Shown piece after piece: positions 40,009-48,947 of a DNA stretch of 64,000 nt; position 1 is the first letter of the stretch, and every line of letters begins with the position of its first letter. The translations under genes were made by a program, and so were the position numbers. The stretch is from IMG/VR virus record IMGVR_UViG_3300042876_000060, positions 1-64,000 of that record; one strand, 5' to 3'. A model generated the notes under the pieces. It made no database searches. It worked only from the letters and a program-made list of their open reading frames with translations, and was not told the origin of the DNA. This stretch comes from a virus.

Positions 40009-41071
40009 ACCATTTGACGTATCAAAATTTAGAAAAAGCATTACAAAGTCTATTGAAGGACTTAGTATCGGATTTAACGATCCTACTGATTGGATCAGTA
40101 CAGGCAACTACGCACTGAACTATCTTATCAGTGGTGATTTTAACAAGGGTGTTCCCCTAGGTAAGGTTACTGTATTCGCAGGTGAATCAGGCTCTGGTAA
40201 GAGTTTCATCTGTTCAGGTAACCTAGTGCGTCACGCACAAGAGCAAGGCATTTTCGTTGTATTGATTGACAGTGAAAACGCATTGGATGAAGCATGGCTA
40301 CATGCATTGGGTGTAAGCACCGATGACAGCAAGTTGTTGAAACTTAACATGGCTATGATTGATGACGTTGCTAAAACAATTTCAGAATTCGTAAAAGAAT
40401 ACAAGGCACTACCAGAAGAAGATCGTCCTAAGGTATTGTTCGTTGTTGACAGTCTTGGTATGTTATTGACACCTACTGACGTTAATCAGTTTGAAGCAGG
40501 TGACATGAAGGGTGACATGGGTCGTAAGCCTAAAGCACTCGCCGCACTTGTTCGTAACTGTGTTAACATGTTCGGTAGTCTAGGCATCGGTATGGTTGCA
40601 ACTAATCACACTTATGCAAGTCAAGACATGTTTGATCCTGATGACAAAGTATCAGGCGGTCAAGGTTTCGTTTATGCTTCTAGTATTCTAGTTGCCATGA
40701 AGAAACTGAAACTGAAAGAAGACGAAGACGGCAACAAGATTAGTGATGTACGTGGTATTCGTGCCGCATGTAAAATCATGAAGACACGTTACGCTAAGCC
40801 TTTCGAAAGTGTTCAAGTTAAGATTCCTTATGAATCAGGCATGAGTCCATACTCAGGTATGCTTGACATGATTGAGAAGGCTGAACTTGTTAAGAAAGAA
40901 GGCAACTCATTGGTCTATACGACACTTGATGGTGAAATCATTAAGAAGTTTCGTAAGGCATGGGAAGCTAACGTTGATGGCTGTCTTGACAAAGTTATGG
41001 CCGAATATACTGAAAAATCTAAACCTGTGCTAAGTACTGTATCTAACACTGAGGGAGAAGATACAGAATGA
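40001..41071 (+). CDS. uvsX: UvsX recombinase (RecA family)
   Basis: 356 aa from a TTG at 40001, preceded by TTGGAGATAAAA. Walker A GESGSGKSF at 61-69, Walker B VLFVVDSLGML, later NHTYASQDMFDPDD and GGQGFVYASSI. Strand exchange for recombination-dependent replication, loaded by UvsY onto gp32-coated DNA. Translationally coupled to its neighbours. Confidence 0.94.
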   Translation: MAKPFDVSKFRKSITKSIEGLSIGFNDPTDWISTGNYALNYLISGDFNKGVPLGKVTVFAGESGSGKSFICSGNLVRHAQEQGIFVVLIDSENALDEAWLHALGVSTDDSKLLKLNMAMIDDVAKTISEFVKEYKALPEEDRPKVLFVVDSLGMLLTPTDVNQFEAGDMKGDMGRKPKALAALVRNCVNMFGSLGIGMVATNHTYASQDMFDPDDKVSGGQGFVYASSILVAMKKLKLKEDEDGNKISDVRGIRAACKIMKTRYAKPFESVQVKIPYESGMSPYSGMLDMIEKAELVKKEGNSLVYTTLDGEIIKKFRKAWEANVDGCLDKVMAEYTEKSKPVLSTVSNTEGEDTE

Positions 41072-41316
41072 GTTTAGAAATTGTAGCAGAAGTTTGGGAA
41101 GCGTTACAGACGCATATTGATTTTAATGATCGTGGAGATGCAGCCGATACATTGGTAACATACTTGATTGAAAACAACTATGAAGTTGACGATATCAAGA
41201 ATGCTTTCAATGATAAGGTTATCAATACAGCATTGAAGGGCTATGCAGAAGAACACTTCCAAGAAGACGACTACGAAGAATACGAAGACGACACCGACGA
41301 AGACGAATGGGATTAA
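41068..41316 (+). CDS. Acidic unknown protein
   Basis: 82 aa; the last 20 residues are almost all Asp/Glu (YEEYEDDTDEDEWD). Sits between uvsX and uvsY, so it may modulate recombination or mimic DNA. Confidence 0.6.
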   Translation: MSLEIVAEVWEALQTHIDFNDRGDAADTLVTYLIENNYEVDDIKNAFNDKVINTALKGYAEEHFQEDDYEEYEDDTDEDEWD

Positions 41317-41778
41317 ATGACAAACTGGTACACTAGAATCACTGCTAATTTAGGAGTGATACCCGATTTCATCAGTCATTACGAATCTGAATTGATTTCG
41401 GCGAAGAGTGAAGTTAAGGTTACGGGCAATGTTGAAAAGAACATTGCTGCTATCCCAGGAGTAACAGAACACCGTTTCAATCAACTACAAGAGATTGAAG
41501 CGGTGCTTCAATATCTGAACATACAACTTAGGAAAATTCGCCGAAAACATTTTCAAAAGTATTTAGAAGCGTATAATAGAGCTTTAAGTGATCGCACTGC
41601 CGAGAAGTATGTAGATGGTGAAGACGAAGTGATTGACATGGAAGTGTTGATTAACGAAGTTGCATTGTTGCGTAACAAATGGTTAGGTGTGATGAAAGGT
41701 CTTGAAGCCAAGCAGTGGCAGATGGGCCATATTGTTCGTTTACGTACTGCTGGAATGGAAGATATCACAATTGGCTAA
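41317..41778 (+). CDS. uvsY: UvsY recombination mediator
   Basis: 153 aa (T4: 137). Helical, with LQYLNIQLRKIRRKHFQKYL and YNRALSDRTAEKYVDGEDEV, then ALLRNKWLGVMKGLEAKQWQ and LRTAG at the end, as in UvsY proteins of T4-like phages. Displaces gp32 and loads UvsX. Starts immediately after the previous stop. Confidence 0.88.
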   Translation: MTNWYTRITANLGVIPDFISHYESELISAKSEVKVTGNVEKNIAAIPGVTEHRFNQLQEIEAVLQYLNIQLRKIRRKHFQKYLEAYNRALSDRTAEKYVDGEDEVIDMEVLINEVALLRNKWLGVMKGLEAKQWQMGHIVRLRTAGMEDITIG

Positions 41779-42583
41779 TAACACTCTCTCTCAAATTAAA
41801 GGAATCCTTGGTTCAGGATCCATCACTAATAACATTACTCTCAGTAACGTTTCTGGTCCTGGACTAACTCTTGGTAATCTTAGTAACCCTTTTGCAAGTA
41901 TCAGCGTTAGTAGTGATTGGGACAACCCAAACATCAAACGTTATGAGGTAATCGAGATAACAGAAGACTTGATTGCATTGAGTGCAACATGGCAACGTTT
42001 GCGCAAAGAGGCTAAGATTGACAACTCTAAGTATGTAGGTGCAACTAGTATAACTGATAAGGTTTTGTTTGACCACTTGACACCGGAAGATCGTCAACGT
42101 GCAGATACTATTCGTGACTACTACAGTAAGAAGATTGTAATGTGGAATCTGAAAGGTGTGAATCTTTCTAAGTTCCGCCAAGACATGAGTTCACTGGTTC
42201 ACAGTGATGGTAAAGTATTCAAAGACAATATTCGTCCTCTTGCATATCGTTTGCCTGAGTTCTATGACTATGATATCAAGTTTGATGAAATGGTCAGGCA
42301 ATTCAATCGCACCACTACTCAACAAACTAGAAGTGTTCGCAAGACAAAGACATTGACATTGCAAAATGTATTCTTGACTGGCACAAAGTATTCTAAGCGT
42401 AAAGAGTTCTGGTTCACTGATGAAGAAAACAACTTGGTCACATTCACTGTTCAACAAGAAAACATCCTAGTGTCGTTGTTAGAAAAGTATGCACAGACTC
42501 CTATCAAGGTTCTTGCAACATACAACACAAAATCACGTGATGGCATCGGTTATCTAATTGCCGAGAAGATTGATTTCACTTGA
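41771..42583 (+). CDS. Unknown protein (TTG start)
   Basis: 270 aa from a TTG at 41771 overlapping uvsY. N-terminal 50 residues are low-complexity Ser/Asn/Gly (SNVSGPGLTLGNLSNP); the rest is helical then beta (YRLPEFYDYDIKFDEMVRQF, TKTLTLQNVFLTGTKYSKRK). Located with recombination genes. The TGA stop lies in the next promoter. No family recognised. Confidence 0.6.
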   Translation: MANNTLSQIKGILGSGSITNNITLSNVSGPGLTLGNLSNPFASISVSSDWDNPNIKRYEVIEITEDLIALSATWQRLRKEAKIDNSKYVGATSITDKVLFDHLTPEDRQRADTIRDYYSKKIVMWNLKGVNLSKFRQDMSSLVHSDGKVFKDNIRPLAYRLPEFYDYDIKFDEMVRQFNRTTTQQTRSVRKTKTLTLQNVFLTGTKYSKRKEFWFTDEENNLVTFTVQQENILVSLLEKYAQTPIKVLATYNTKSRDGIGYLIAEKIDFT

Positions 42584-42608
42584 CAATAAATCCTTTCTCT
42601 GTTAAACT
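42580..42608 (+). promoter_or_regulatory. Sigma-70 promoter
   Basis: TTGACA, 17-base spacer, TAAACT; the upstream gene's TGA is inside the -35 box. Confidence 0.82.
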
Positions 42609-42649
42609 GTAATCACAGTAGTTATTAACCCCCGAGAAAGGAACTCAAG

Positions 42650-42850
42650 ATGGCACAGATTAATCGTCCCGTTGGTTATAGGGTAGACCTCATTGAATAT
42701 GAACGTGGTTGGGGTAGCAAAATAGATGAAACCATCTACTTTGATAACGAAGAAGAAGCCCGTCAGTATTGCAAGGACTTCAACAGCAAGAACACTGCAA
42801 AGGAAGTTCCTGATTGGTACATGATCGCTGACTACCGCGGTAGAATCTAA
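42650..42850 (+). CDS. Unknown small protein
   Basis: 66 aa; MAQINRPVGYRVDLIEYERG, EEEARQYCKDFNSKNTAKEV. Own promoter and terminator, a one-gene early transcript. Function unknown. Confidence 0.6.
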   Translation: MAQINRPVGYRVDLIEYERGWGSKIDETIYFDNEEEARQYCKDFNSKNTAKEVPDWYMIADYRGRI

Positions 42851-42862
42851 AGTACTCATTTT

Positions 42863-42890
42863 AAAGCCCCGATAAAAAGGGGCTTTTTTT
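42863..42890 (+). terminator. Intrinsic terminator
   Basis: AAAGCCCC/GGGGCTTT stem, 8-base loop, T run. Confidence 0.9.
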
Positions 42891-42891
42891 C

Positions 42892-42920
42892 TTGACAATA
42901 AATCAGTTTGGGCATATAAT
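42892..42920 (+). promoter_or_regulatory. Consensus sigma-70 promoter
   Basis: TTGACA-17-TATAAT, starting one base after the terminator; leader ATAGATTGATTAAAGGA. Confidence 0.95.
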
Positions 42921-42950
42921 ACATGTATAGATTGATTAAAGGACTCGAAG

Positions 42951-43166
42951 ATGGCTAACTACTCAATGTACACAGGTTTCGGTAATGATGCAGTTGACGC
43001 AATCGTGCGTAGTGCTAAAATACTCAAAATGGATTGGCCTCAAGTTCTTGCTGAACTCCGTAGTTTGGCTGAGCGTTTTCCTGAAGACTTTGGCGAAGCT
43101 ACTGATACCGCAGTCCGTGAGTGTGTTTACATCAAACTTGGTTTTGATACCCCTTTCTATATTTGA
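42951..43166 (+). CDS. Unknown small protein
   Basis: 71 aa, helical (MDWPQVLAELRSLAERFPED). Its TGA is inside the next -35 box. Single-gene transcription unit. Confidence 0.58.
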   Translation: MANYSMYTGFGNDAVDAIVRSAKILKMDWPQVLAELRSLAERFPEDFGEATDTAVRECVYIKLGFDTPFYI

Positions 43167-43191
43167 CAATAAATTGTTTTGGGTATATAAT
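43163..43191 (+). promoter_or_regulatory. Consensus sigma-70 promoter
   Basis: TTGACA-17-TATAAT. Confidence 0.95.
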
Positions 43192-43223
43192 AGAATCTTA
43201 GACAGTCAAGACAAGGAAACAAA

Positions 43224-43706
43224 ATGAGCCGAATTCGTATTCATCGTTACAAAGTACTTTCTGGTCCTATGAAGGGTCTGGTTGGTGAGGGCATTCAGAT
43301 TGGTTTTCAAGATTACCCTGAACAGTTTGTAAAAGAGGGTTGGGACAGTCACACAATCGTTGCCAAGATTAGTGGCAAATACGAAGGCATCTGGATGCTT
43401 GAACAGAATGAGCGTGTTCAACGCAATGACTACCGCAACACCGTTATCTCCGAAGAAGGTGTGTCTTACGGAGATGACTACATGGATATGTGCGTCCCGT
43501 TTGATCGTTTCAACAAAGAGATTTTTGTCGGCGACACTATCTATATCTCCTCTAAAAACGAAGTGATTCCATGTGTCGTTGAAAAGATTGACAAGAAGCC
43601 CTTTCAAGCAAGTTACGGTATCATGAACCGCAAACTGACCGTGCGTCCAACTGAAGGTGGCACTGCAAAGACAATCAACGATCCTCGCTCTACTGTTAAG
43701 GCTTAA
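43224..43706 (+). CDS. Unknown beta-rich protein
   Basis: 160 aa. HRYKVLSGPMKGLVGEGIQI and FVGDTIYISSKNEVIPCVVE suggest KOW/SH3-like beta barrels. Early gene. Function unknown. Confidence 0.58.
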   Translation: MSRIRIHRYKVLSGPMKGLVGEGIQIGFQDYPEQFVKEGWDSHTIVAKISGKYEGIWMLEQNERVQRNDYRNTVISEEGVSYGDDYMDMCVPFDRFNKEIFVGDTIYISSKNEVIPCVVEKIDKKPFQASYGIMNRKLTVRPTEGGTAKTINDPRSTVKA

Positions 43707-43707
43707 T

Positions 43708-43998
43708 ATGACTGAGAACGAAAACTTCCTGGTATCTATCGGCTTCACTCAAGAGGAGTTCATGGGTAAATTGTGGTGGGTTGATCCTTTCTTTTCAGAG
43801 AGTGACCAATACCGTTATGTGTTTCCAGTTGAAGGCGATTATACTGTGCAAGATAAATCCATTGAATGGATTATGAAAGCAATCAAGGCTAATGTATCCA
43901 ATCAAGCCCGCACTAGGGTTGAGCGAGAAGTTAAAGAGCGAGTGGCCCAAGAGGTTGAGAAAGCACTTAAAAAAGTAATAAAATCGTTTCTAAAATAA
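43708..43998 (+). CDS. Unknown protein with basic helical tail
   Basis: 96 aa, starting 2 bases after the previous stop. Ends in a charged helix (ARTRVEREVKERVAQEVEKA). Confidence 0.55.
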   Translation: MTENENFLVSIGFTQEEFMGKLWWVDPFFSESDQYRYVFPVEGDYTVQDKSIEWIMKAIKANVSNQARTRVEREVKERVAQEVEKALKKVIKSFLK

Positions 43999-44011
43999 TT
44001 TCACCCAAAAT

Positions 44012-44040
44012 TTGACAATAAATCACTTTGGGTATATAAT
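44012..44040 (+). promoter_or_regulatory. Consensus sigma-70 promoter
   Basis: TTGACA-17-TATAAT. Confidence 0.95.
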
Positions 44041-44072
44041 AGAATCTTAGACAGTCAACTAAAGGACAGTAA

Positions 44073-44246
44073 ATGGATCAAGATATCAAAGCTGACATTT
44101 CCAAGATTCAACAAGCTATTTGGAAACTTGAACAAGCGGTAGAACTTTTGAATCAAGTTGACGGTATGGACCGTTACTGTGATACCATGTGCGCCGAGAT
44201 TGATGCACTGACACAGGAAATGGCAGAACTTCACTCTATTGGTTGA
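44073..44246 (+). CDS. Small coiled-coil protein (57 aa)
   Basis: Starts after AAAGGACAGTAA. Helical with heptads (DISKIQQAIWKLEQAVELLN), two Cys. Ends in the -35 box of the rIIA promoter, so this is a single-gene unit. Confidence 0.6.
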   Translation: MDQDIKADISKIQQAIWKLEQAVELLNQVDGMDRYCDTMCAEIDALTQEMAELHSIG

Positions 44247-44271
44247 CAATAAATCCAAACTCTGATACAAT
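44243..44271 (+). promoter_or_regulatory. Sigma-70 promoter of rIIA
   Basis: TTGACA-17-TACAAT; leader nearly identical to that at 20735. Confidence 0.9.
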
Positions 44272-44304
44272 ACTTGTATTGACACTGAAACACAGGAACT
44301 TTAA

Positions 44305-46470
44305 ATGATTATCAATGCTGCTCCCCAAAACGAAGCAATCATGTCTAACGTAGGCGAGATTGGTGAGTTTCGCATTCGCAATAGTGCGAAGGCTTTCAAC
44401 ATTCTTTCCTCAGGTCTCTATGCAAACAAAGTCCGAGCAATCATCCGAGAATTGTCCTGCAACGCTGTGGACTCACATACGGCAGCTGGCAAGCAAGACA
44501 CCCCCTTTGACGTTCACTTGCCCAACAGTCTCGAACCCTGGTTCTCGATCCGTGACTACGGAACAGGTCTTTCTGCGGACCAAGTCACAAACATCTACAC
44601 CACTTACTTTGAAAGTACTAAAACAGCGAGTAACGAATTCATCGGTGCACTTGGTCTGGGATCTAAAAGCCCGTTCTCTTACACTGACAACTTCACCGTT
44701 ACCGCGATTAAAGACGGCATTAAAGGTATTTACACAGCCTTCATCAACGAACAAGGTGTTCCATCTATCGCAAAAATGATGGATGAACAAACTACTGAGC
44801 CAGCAGGTGTTGAGGTTCGTTTTGCAGTTGAGGAACGTTACGACTTTAGCAAGTTCCGTGACGAGGCTCGATATGTTTACGAATATTTCAAACTGCGTCC
44901 AGTAGTCTCTGGTAACAGTGATTTCAAATTCAAAGATCCTTCTTACAAAGAAATGAACATCATCCCTGGTGTTCACTACTCTGACAACAACCATAGCTAT
45001 GCTATCATGGGTAACATCAAGTATCCATTGACTGACATTCCTAGTGCTGAAAAGTCACTCGGTGGTTTGCAAGGTCTGTTGCACTGCGGTCTGGTCATGG
45101 AGTTCAACATCGGTGAACTTGACTTCCAAGCATCACGTGAAGGTCTGAGCTACATCCCACAAACTGTCAACGCTATCAAAACTAAGTTGGAGCAGTTGAA
45201 CGCACAATTGGCAACTCACATTGCACAAGAGGCTGACAAGATCACCAACTTGTGGGAACGTGCTGGTTACTTGGAAAAGCGTTTTCAGGAACACCTGTTC
45301 AATCAGGCTGTGGTTAAGTACGTGACTGACACTAAGTTTGAATTGTACACGCCTCAACTCAATCGTTGGAATGCGATGAAACAATTCAAGTTTGAAGTCA
45401 AGGACTTGGCTAAAGACTACAACATGGTGATTCGTGGCTTTTCTAAGAGCCGCAGTTACAACGTGTGTTCTACACTCAAGCCTACTCATTCTTACACAAC
45501 GGTCGCGAACAACAACGTGTTCACTGACGAATGGGAAATTCGCGTAAGTGATGACGTTTACTTTGTTGTTAACGATACTAAAGTTGGTGCTACTGAACGT
45601 GCAAAGTTTCACTGGAAGAACAGTACCGATGCTAACAAAAGCAAGAGTCACAATTCCAATGTGTATGTGATTGAGGCTGCTGATAAGTCTAAGCCAATGC
45701 TGACTAATGCATTCTTCAAGGCATTATCTACTCCTCCCGAAGACAAGATTCTGAAGGCTAGTTCTTTGCTCGAAAAAGAACGTGCAAGCGGTATCGGTCA
45801 GAACGTTACTATCATGCGATTGGAAGAAGGTCGTAATCGTAGCTGGCGTGATCGCGGTGAAATGGTTTGGCGTGATGGTGGCAAGGCTTCTAGCTTTGAC
45901 GCTAAACAAACTTACTACTACTTGCCTCTGAGTGGTTACAAGAACCTCGGTATTGTTGAGGATGTCAAGCAATTGGAGATTCACTTGCGTAAAGCAGGTA
46001 TCTACACTCAAGACATTTACGGCGTGCGTAAAGGTGACATTGAAGCTATCAAGGCTCAAAAGAACTGGGTTAACCTTGACGAACACGTTAAGGGTAAGCT
46101 GGCTAAGTTGGGTCAGGCAGATGTGATGGGTTTGGTCAAACAAAGTATTGACTGGAAAGAACTCTTCCAGTATAATGCTACTAAACACATTGCAAACAAA
46201 TCTAGTCCTTACATGGTGTTGTTCAACACTTTCAAGGATGTGAAAGAATCTGACCAATCATTGCGTCAGAGTTTGGAATGGTTGTGCCGACAGTACAAAG
46301 TTGCAACATCGACAAATGTTGATCCAGCAAGTTTGATTGATAAGTACAACAAAGAAGTTGAAGCAATTTTTAAGCGTTACCCGCTTATCAAAGGCATCAG
46401 CAAATACAGCACTGAAGGTGCTGACTTGGCAGAGTATATTAATTTGATCGACCAGACTAAAGGAGTCTAA
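44305..46470 (+). CDS. rIIA: RIIA lysis inhibition / exclusion protein
   Basis: 721 aa (T4: 725). GHKL-type ATPase N-terminus: RELSCNAVDSHTAAG (about 49-63), IRDYGTGLS (82-90), GALGLGSKSPFSYTD (114-128). Membrane-associated with RIIB in T4; protects against prophage exclusion such as Rex. Followed two bases later by rIIB. Confidence 0.92.
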   Translation: MIINAAPQNEAIMSNVGEIGEFRIRNSAKAFNILSSGLYANKVRAIIRELSCNAVDSHTAAGKQDTPFDVHLPNSLEPWFSIRDYGTGLSADQVTNIYTTYFESTKTASNEFIGALGLGSKSPFSYTDNFTVTAIKDGIKGIYTAFINEQGVPSIAKMMDEQTTEPAGVEVRFAVEERYDFSKFRDEARYVYEYFKLRPVVSGNSDFKFKDPSYKEMNIIPGVHYSDNNHSYAIMGNIKYPLTDIPSAEKSLGGLQGLLHCGLVMEFNIGELDFQASREGLSYIPQTVNAIKTKLEQLNAQLATHIAQEADKITNLWERAGYLEKRFQEHLFNQAVVKYVTDTKFELYTPQLNRWNAMKQFKFEVKDLAKDYNMVIRGFSKSRSYNVCSTLKPTHSYTTVANNNVFTDEWEIRVSDDVYFVVNDTKVGATERAKFHWKNSTDANKSKSHNSNVYVIEAADKSKPMLTNAFFKALSTPPEDKILKASSLLEKERASGIGQNVTIMRLEEGRNRSWRDRGEMVWRDGGKASSFDAKQTYYYLPLSGYKNLGIVEDVKQLEIHLRKAGIYTQDIYGVRKGDIEAIKAQKNWVNLDEHVKGKLAKLGQADVMGLVKQSIDWKELFQYNATKHIANKSSPYMVLFNTFKDVKESDQSLRQSLEWLCRQYKVATSTNVDPASLIDKYNKEVEAIFKRYPLIKGISKYSTEGADLAEYINLIDQTKGV

Positions 46471-46472
46471 AA

Positions 46473-47519
46473 ATGAGCTATCCGTTTATCATGCAGGGCA
46501 ACAGCATCACAGTTGTTATTGGTTCTAAGCCCCACACTATTTCTAAATCACACATCACTTTCCAGAAAGTGTTGGACGCTATCAAGGCCCAAGATTGGGC
46601 TTTGGTTAAAGACATTATCGAACCAGTCAAGGTTGTTCTCAACTATGGCAAAGGTAACGTGAGTGTCAAGGGCGAGGAACTGTTCTGGAAAGGCAAGCCA
46701 ATGCACAATGCATTGACTAGCCGAATGATTGCAATGTTGCAAGAAGGCTTCCCTGTTGAACCTCTGGTCAACTTCATGGAAAACTTGATGACTAACCCAT
46801 CTAAGCGGGCTGTCACTGAGTTGTATGGCTTCTTGGAAAAGAACAGTTTGCCAATCACTCCCGATGGTCATTTCTTGGCTTACAAGAAAGTTCGTAACGA
46901 CTACTTGGACATTCACAGTGGCACTATGGACAACAGTGTTGGCAAAGTTGTTGAAATGGAACGCAACGAAGTTGATGACAACAAGGATCAAACTTGTTCT
47001 ACTGGTTTGCACTTCTGTTCACAAGATTATCTGCCACACTTTGGCAATGGTTACGATAGCCGTGTTGTTATCGTGAAGATCAACCCAGCAGATGTGGTCT
47101 CTATCCCTAGTGACTACAACAACGCTAAAGGTCGTGCATGTCGTTATGAAGTTGTCGGTGAAATCGGCAACGACGGTGACAAGATTGACAATGCTTTCAA
47201 CAAGCCTGTTCAAGCTAACGCCAGTAACAACATTGCTAAGCCAGTCGTCACTGCTGACCCTGAGTTTGTGAAGCGTTGGAATGAAACACAAAATGTTTCA
47301 ACTGGTCCAAAGCAAGGTTCTACTGAATTCTATCGTGGTTACACTGATGGTTACGACGGCAAAGAGTTTTCTCCTAGCACTCGTTCTAACCTTGACTATG
47401 AAGAAGGCTTTGAAAAGGGTGACAATGATAGTGAATTGGGTCTCAGCCCTCGCTATCAGTATGTCACTAAGCAAGCGGCTCCAAAAGCAACTGGTGCTTG
47501 GCCCTTCCCTAATCAGTAA
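46473..47519 (+). CDS. rIIB: RIIB protein
   Basis: 348 aa (T4: 312). Core SLPITPDGHFLAYKKVRNDY, CSTGLHFCSQDYLPHF and VVIVKINPADVVSIPSDYNN typical of RIIB. An extra C-terminal 80 residues (GPKQGSTEFYRGYTDGYDGK, YEEGFEKGDND) is longer than in T4. Acts with RIIA. Confidence 0.9.
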   Translation: MSYPFIMQGNSITVVIGSKPHTISKSHITFQKVLDAIKAQDWALVKDIIEPVKVVLNYGKGNVSVKGEELFWKGKPMHNALTSRMIAMLQEGFPVEPLVNFMENLMTNPSKRAVTELYGFLEKNSLPITPDGHFLAYKKVRNDYLDIHSGTMDNSVGKVVEMERNEVDDNKDQTCSTGLHFCSQDYLPHFGNGYDSRVVIVKINPADVVSIPSDYNNAKGRACRYEVVGEIGNDGDKIDNAFNKPVQANASNNIAKPVVTADPEFVKRWNETQNVSTGPKQGSTEFYRGYTDGYDGKEFSPSTRSNLDYEEGFEKGDNDSELGLSPRYQYVTKQAAPKATGAWPFPNQ

Positions 47520-47534
47520 TAGTTACTGACTTAA

Positions 47535-47562
47535 AAAAGAGTACGAAAGTACTCTTTTTTTA
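47535..47562 (+). terminator. Intrinsic terminator
   Basis: AAAAGAGTAC-GAAA-GTACTCTTTT and T run after rIIB. Confidence 0.9.
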
Positions 47563-47573
47563 TGGCTAAAAAT

Positions 47574-47602
47574 TTGACAATAAATGGGCAAAGTGATATA
47601 CT
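47574..47602 (+). promoter_or_regulatory. Sigma-70 promoter
   Basis: TTGACA-17-TATACT; leader ATAGATTGATTAAAGGAG. Confidence 0.92.
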
Positions 47603-47632
47603 ATGTCTATAGATTGATTAAAGGAGTTGAAG

Positions 47633-48007
47633 ATGGCACGTGAAACAGTAGCACAGCGTAATGCACGATACGCCCAAGAGCGTGAGACATACCTCGCAAA
47701 TCAAGTTGCCGAGTATCCTCAGCGTTTGATGAATGTTCTGGCACGTGCTACCAACGCATACTTTGAACTCAGTGTGGTCGATAACAAGTTTCAAGTTCAA
47801 CCCCGCGATAGTTATGCCCGCACCGTGACGTTGGCATACGCACACAGTCCTAATAGCCAAGCGCAATTAGAATCGTTGGAATCAGAGTTGGATCACTATG
47901 AAGCAGAACTCGCCGAACGCAAGCGTGTGGCAGAAGTTAAGAAGGAAGCATTGCGTAAGGTCAATGAATTACTGACTGCCGAAGAACGTGAATTGTTGAA
48001 TCTGTGA
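47633..48007 (+). CDS. Unknown coiled-coil protein
   Basis: 124 aa from ATG 47633. N-terminal helix (QRNARYAQERETYLANQVAE), C-terminal coiled coil (LESLESELDHYEAELAERKR). Coupled to the next gene. Confidence 0.6.
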   Translation: MARETVAQRNARYAQERETYLANQVAEYPQRLMNVLARATNAYFELSVVDNKFQVQPRDSYARTVTLAYAHSPNSQAQLESLESELDHYEAELAERKRVAEVKKEALRKVNELLTAEERELLNL

Positions 48008-48201
48008 TGTACACAAAAATGACTACTTACGAACGCATTGCCGAAAAACTACTGAAGGGTCAGCCCAAAGCAAAGCCCTTTGGCCGTATGGAAGAAGGCG
48101 GAAGGTTTTGGACAGGAACGAAGAGCCTACACCGGACAAAACAGTCAAGACTTTGGCGACTTTTTTGGAGATTAAAGCAAAATCGCTTGCCCAAAAGTTG
48201 A
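48007..48201 (+). CDS. Small protein, probably frameshifted
   Basis: 64 aa as read. The first about 25 residues (MTTYERIAEKLLKGQPKAKP) look natural; the rest is Trp/Arg-rich and unlike its neighbours. In the +1 frame the same DNA encodes AVWKKAEGFGQERRAYTGQN and SQDFGDFFGD, ending TAA at 48175, which looks like real protein. Either a +1 frameshift near 48052-48090 (real or sequence error) or two overlapping peptides. Confidence 0.45.
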   Translation: MYTKMTTYERIAEKLLKGQPKAKPFGRMEEGGRFWTGTKSLHRTKQSRLWRLFWRLKQNRLPKS

Positions 48202-48226
48202 CATTTAATCAGTTTGGTTGTATAAT
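48198..48226 (+). promoter_or_regulatory. Consensus sigma-70 promoter
   Basis: TTGACA-17-TATAAT. Confidence 0.94.
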
Positions 48227-48259
48227 AGATACATAGACAGCAACAAACAGGAGTTAATA

Positions 48260-48550
48260 ATGGAAATGATCGTAGCATATTTGGTAGGTGTTGTGGTGAT
48301 GGCAAGCATGTTCGCAGTTCGTGCTCCGCATGAAGAACTCCGCGTAGTTCTGACTCTCAGCGTGTTTTGGCCTATCAGCATCGTACTGATCGCATTCATG
48401 TTCCTGTTGGCGGTAGTGGGTTGGGACTTGGATGTCGCAGAAGGCACTAAGATGTTCGGCTTCCGTCGTCCAACTAATGCGAAAGTACGCGGTTTTGCCA
48501 TCACATTGTTTGGTACAGAAATTCAGTTCTACTCTATGAAAAAGGATTGA
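48260..48550 (+). CDS. Small membrane protein
   Basis: 96 aa from ATG 48260 (AGGAGTTAATA). Two membrane helices (MIVAYLVGVVVMASMFA; LSVFWPISIVLIAFMFLLAV) then a soluble C-terminus. Single-gene early unit ending in the next -35 box. Confidence 0.6.
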   Translation: MEMIVAYLVGVVVMASMFAVRAPHEELRVVLTLSVFWPISIVLIAFMFLLAVVGWDLDVAEGTKMFGFRRPTNAKVRGFAITLFGTEIQFYSMKKD

Positions 48551-48575
48551 CAATAAATCGTTTTGGGCATATAAT
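48547..48575 (+). promoter_or_regulatory. Consensus sigma-70 promoter
   Basis: TTGACA-17-TATAAT. Confidence 0.95.
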
Positions 48576-48608
48576 AGACTCATAGACAGTAAAGAACAGG
48601 AGTTGAAA

Positions 48609-48851
48609 ATGCGTAACATCAAAGAAATCAAAAATGAATTGTCAACTCTCCGTGACACATATGAGGCACGTGTGCGTGAGTTAGAAGCTGAGATGGGGAC
48701 TGTTCGTAGTGCCCGTGGTTATGTCAAAAAAGTCCCTGCATACGAAACTTATTATGAAGTAGGACGTTCGGCAATGCCCGGTACAAACCCTGCTTACTAC
48801 GAGGCTGACGGTGGTTCTATGTGCAACGGTCTTGGTAAATCTTATTTCTAA
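48609..48851 (+). CDS. Unknown small protein
   Basis: 80 aa from ATG 48609. N-terminal charged helix (IKEIKNELSTLRDTYEARVR), C-terminal Gly/Tyr-rich tail (AMPGTNPAYYEADGGSMCNG). Confidence 0.58.
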   Translation: MRNIKEIKNELSTLRDTYEARVRELEAEMGTVRSARGYVKKVPAYETYYEVGRSAMPGTNPAYYEADGGSMCNGLGKSYF

Positions 48852-48854
48852 GGC

Positions 48855-48883
48855 TTGACGAAAAAAGTAAAGTCTGATACAAT
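48855..48883 (+). promoter_or_regulatory. Sigma-70 promoter
   Basis: TTGACG-17-TACAAT; followed by the AUAGA leader hairpin. Confidence 0.82.
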
Positions 48884-48901
48884 AAGATAAATAAAAGTAC
48901 A

Positions 48902-48924
48902 AGCAACGAGATAGACTCCGCGCT
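48902..48924 (+). promoter_or_regulatory. AUAGA leader hairpin, copy 1
   Basis: AGC-aac-GAG-ATAGA-CTC-cgc-GCT: 3-bp inner stem, pentaloop ATAGA, outer AGC/GCT. Its inner stem differs from copies 2 and 3 by compensating changes (GAG/CTC instead of GCG/CGC). Confidence 0.55.
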
Positions 48925-48947
48925 GACATTATTGAAAGGATTTTTCA

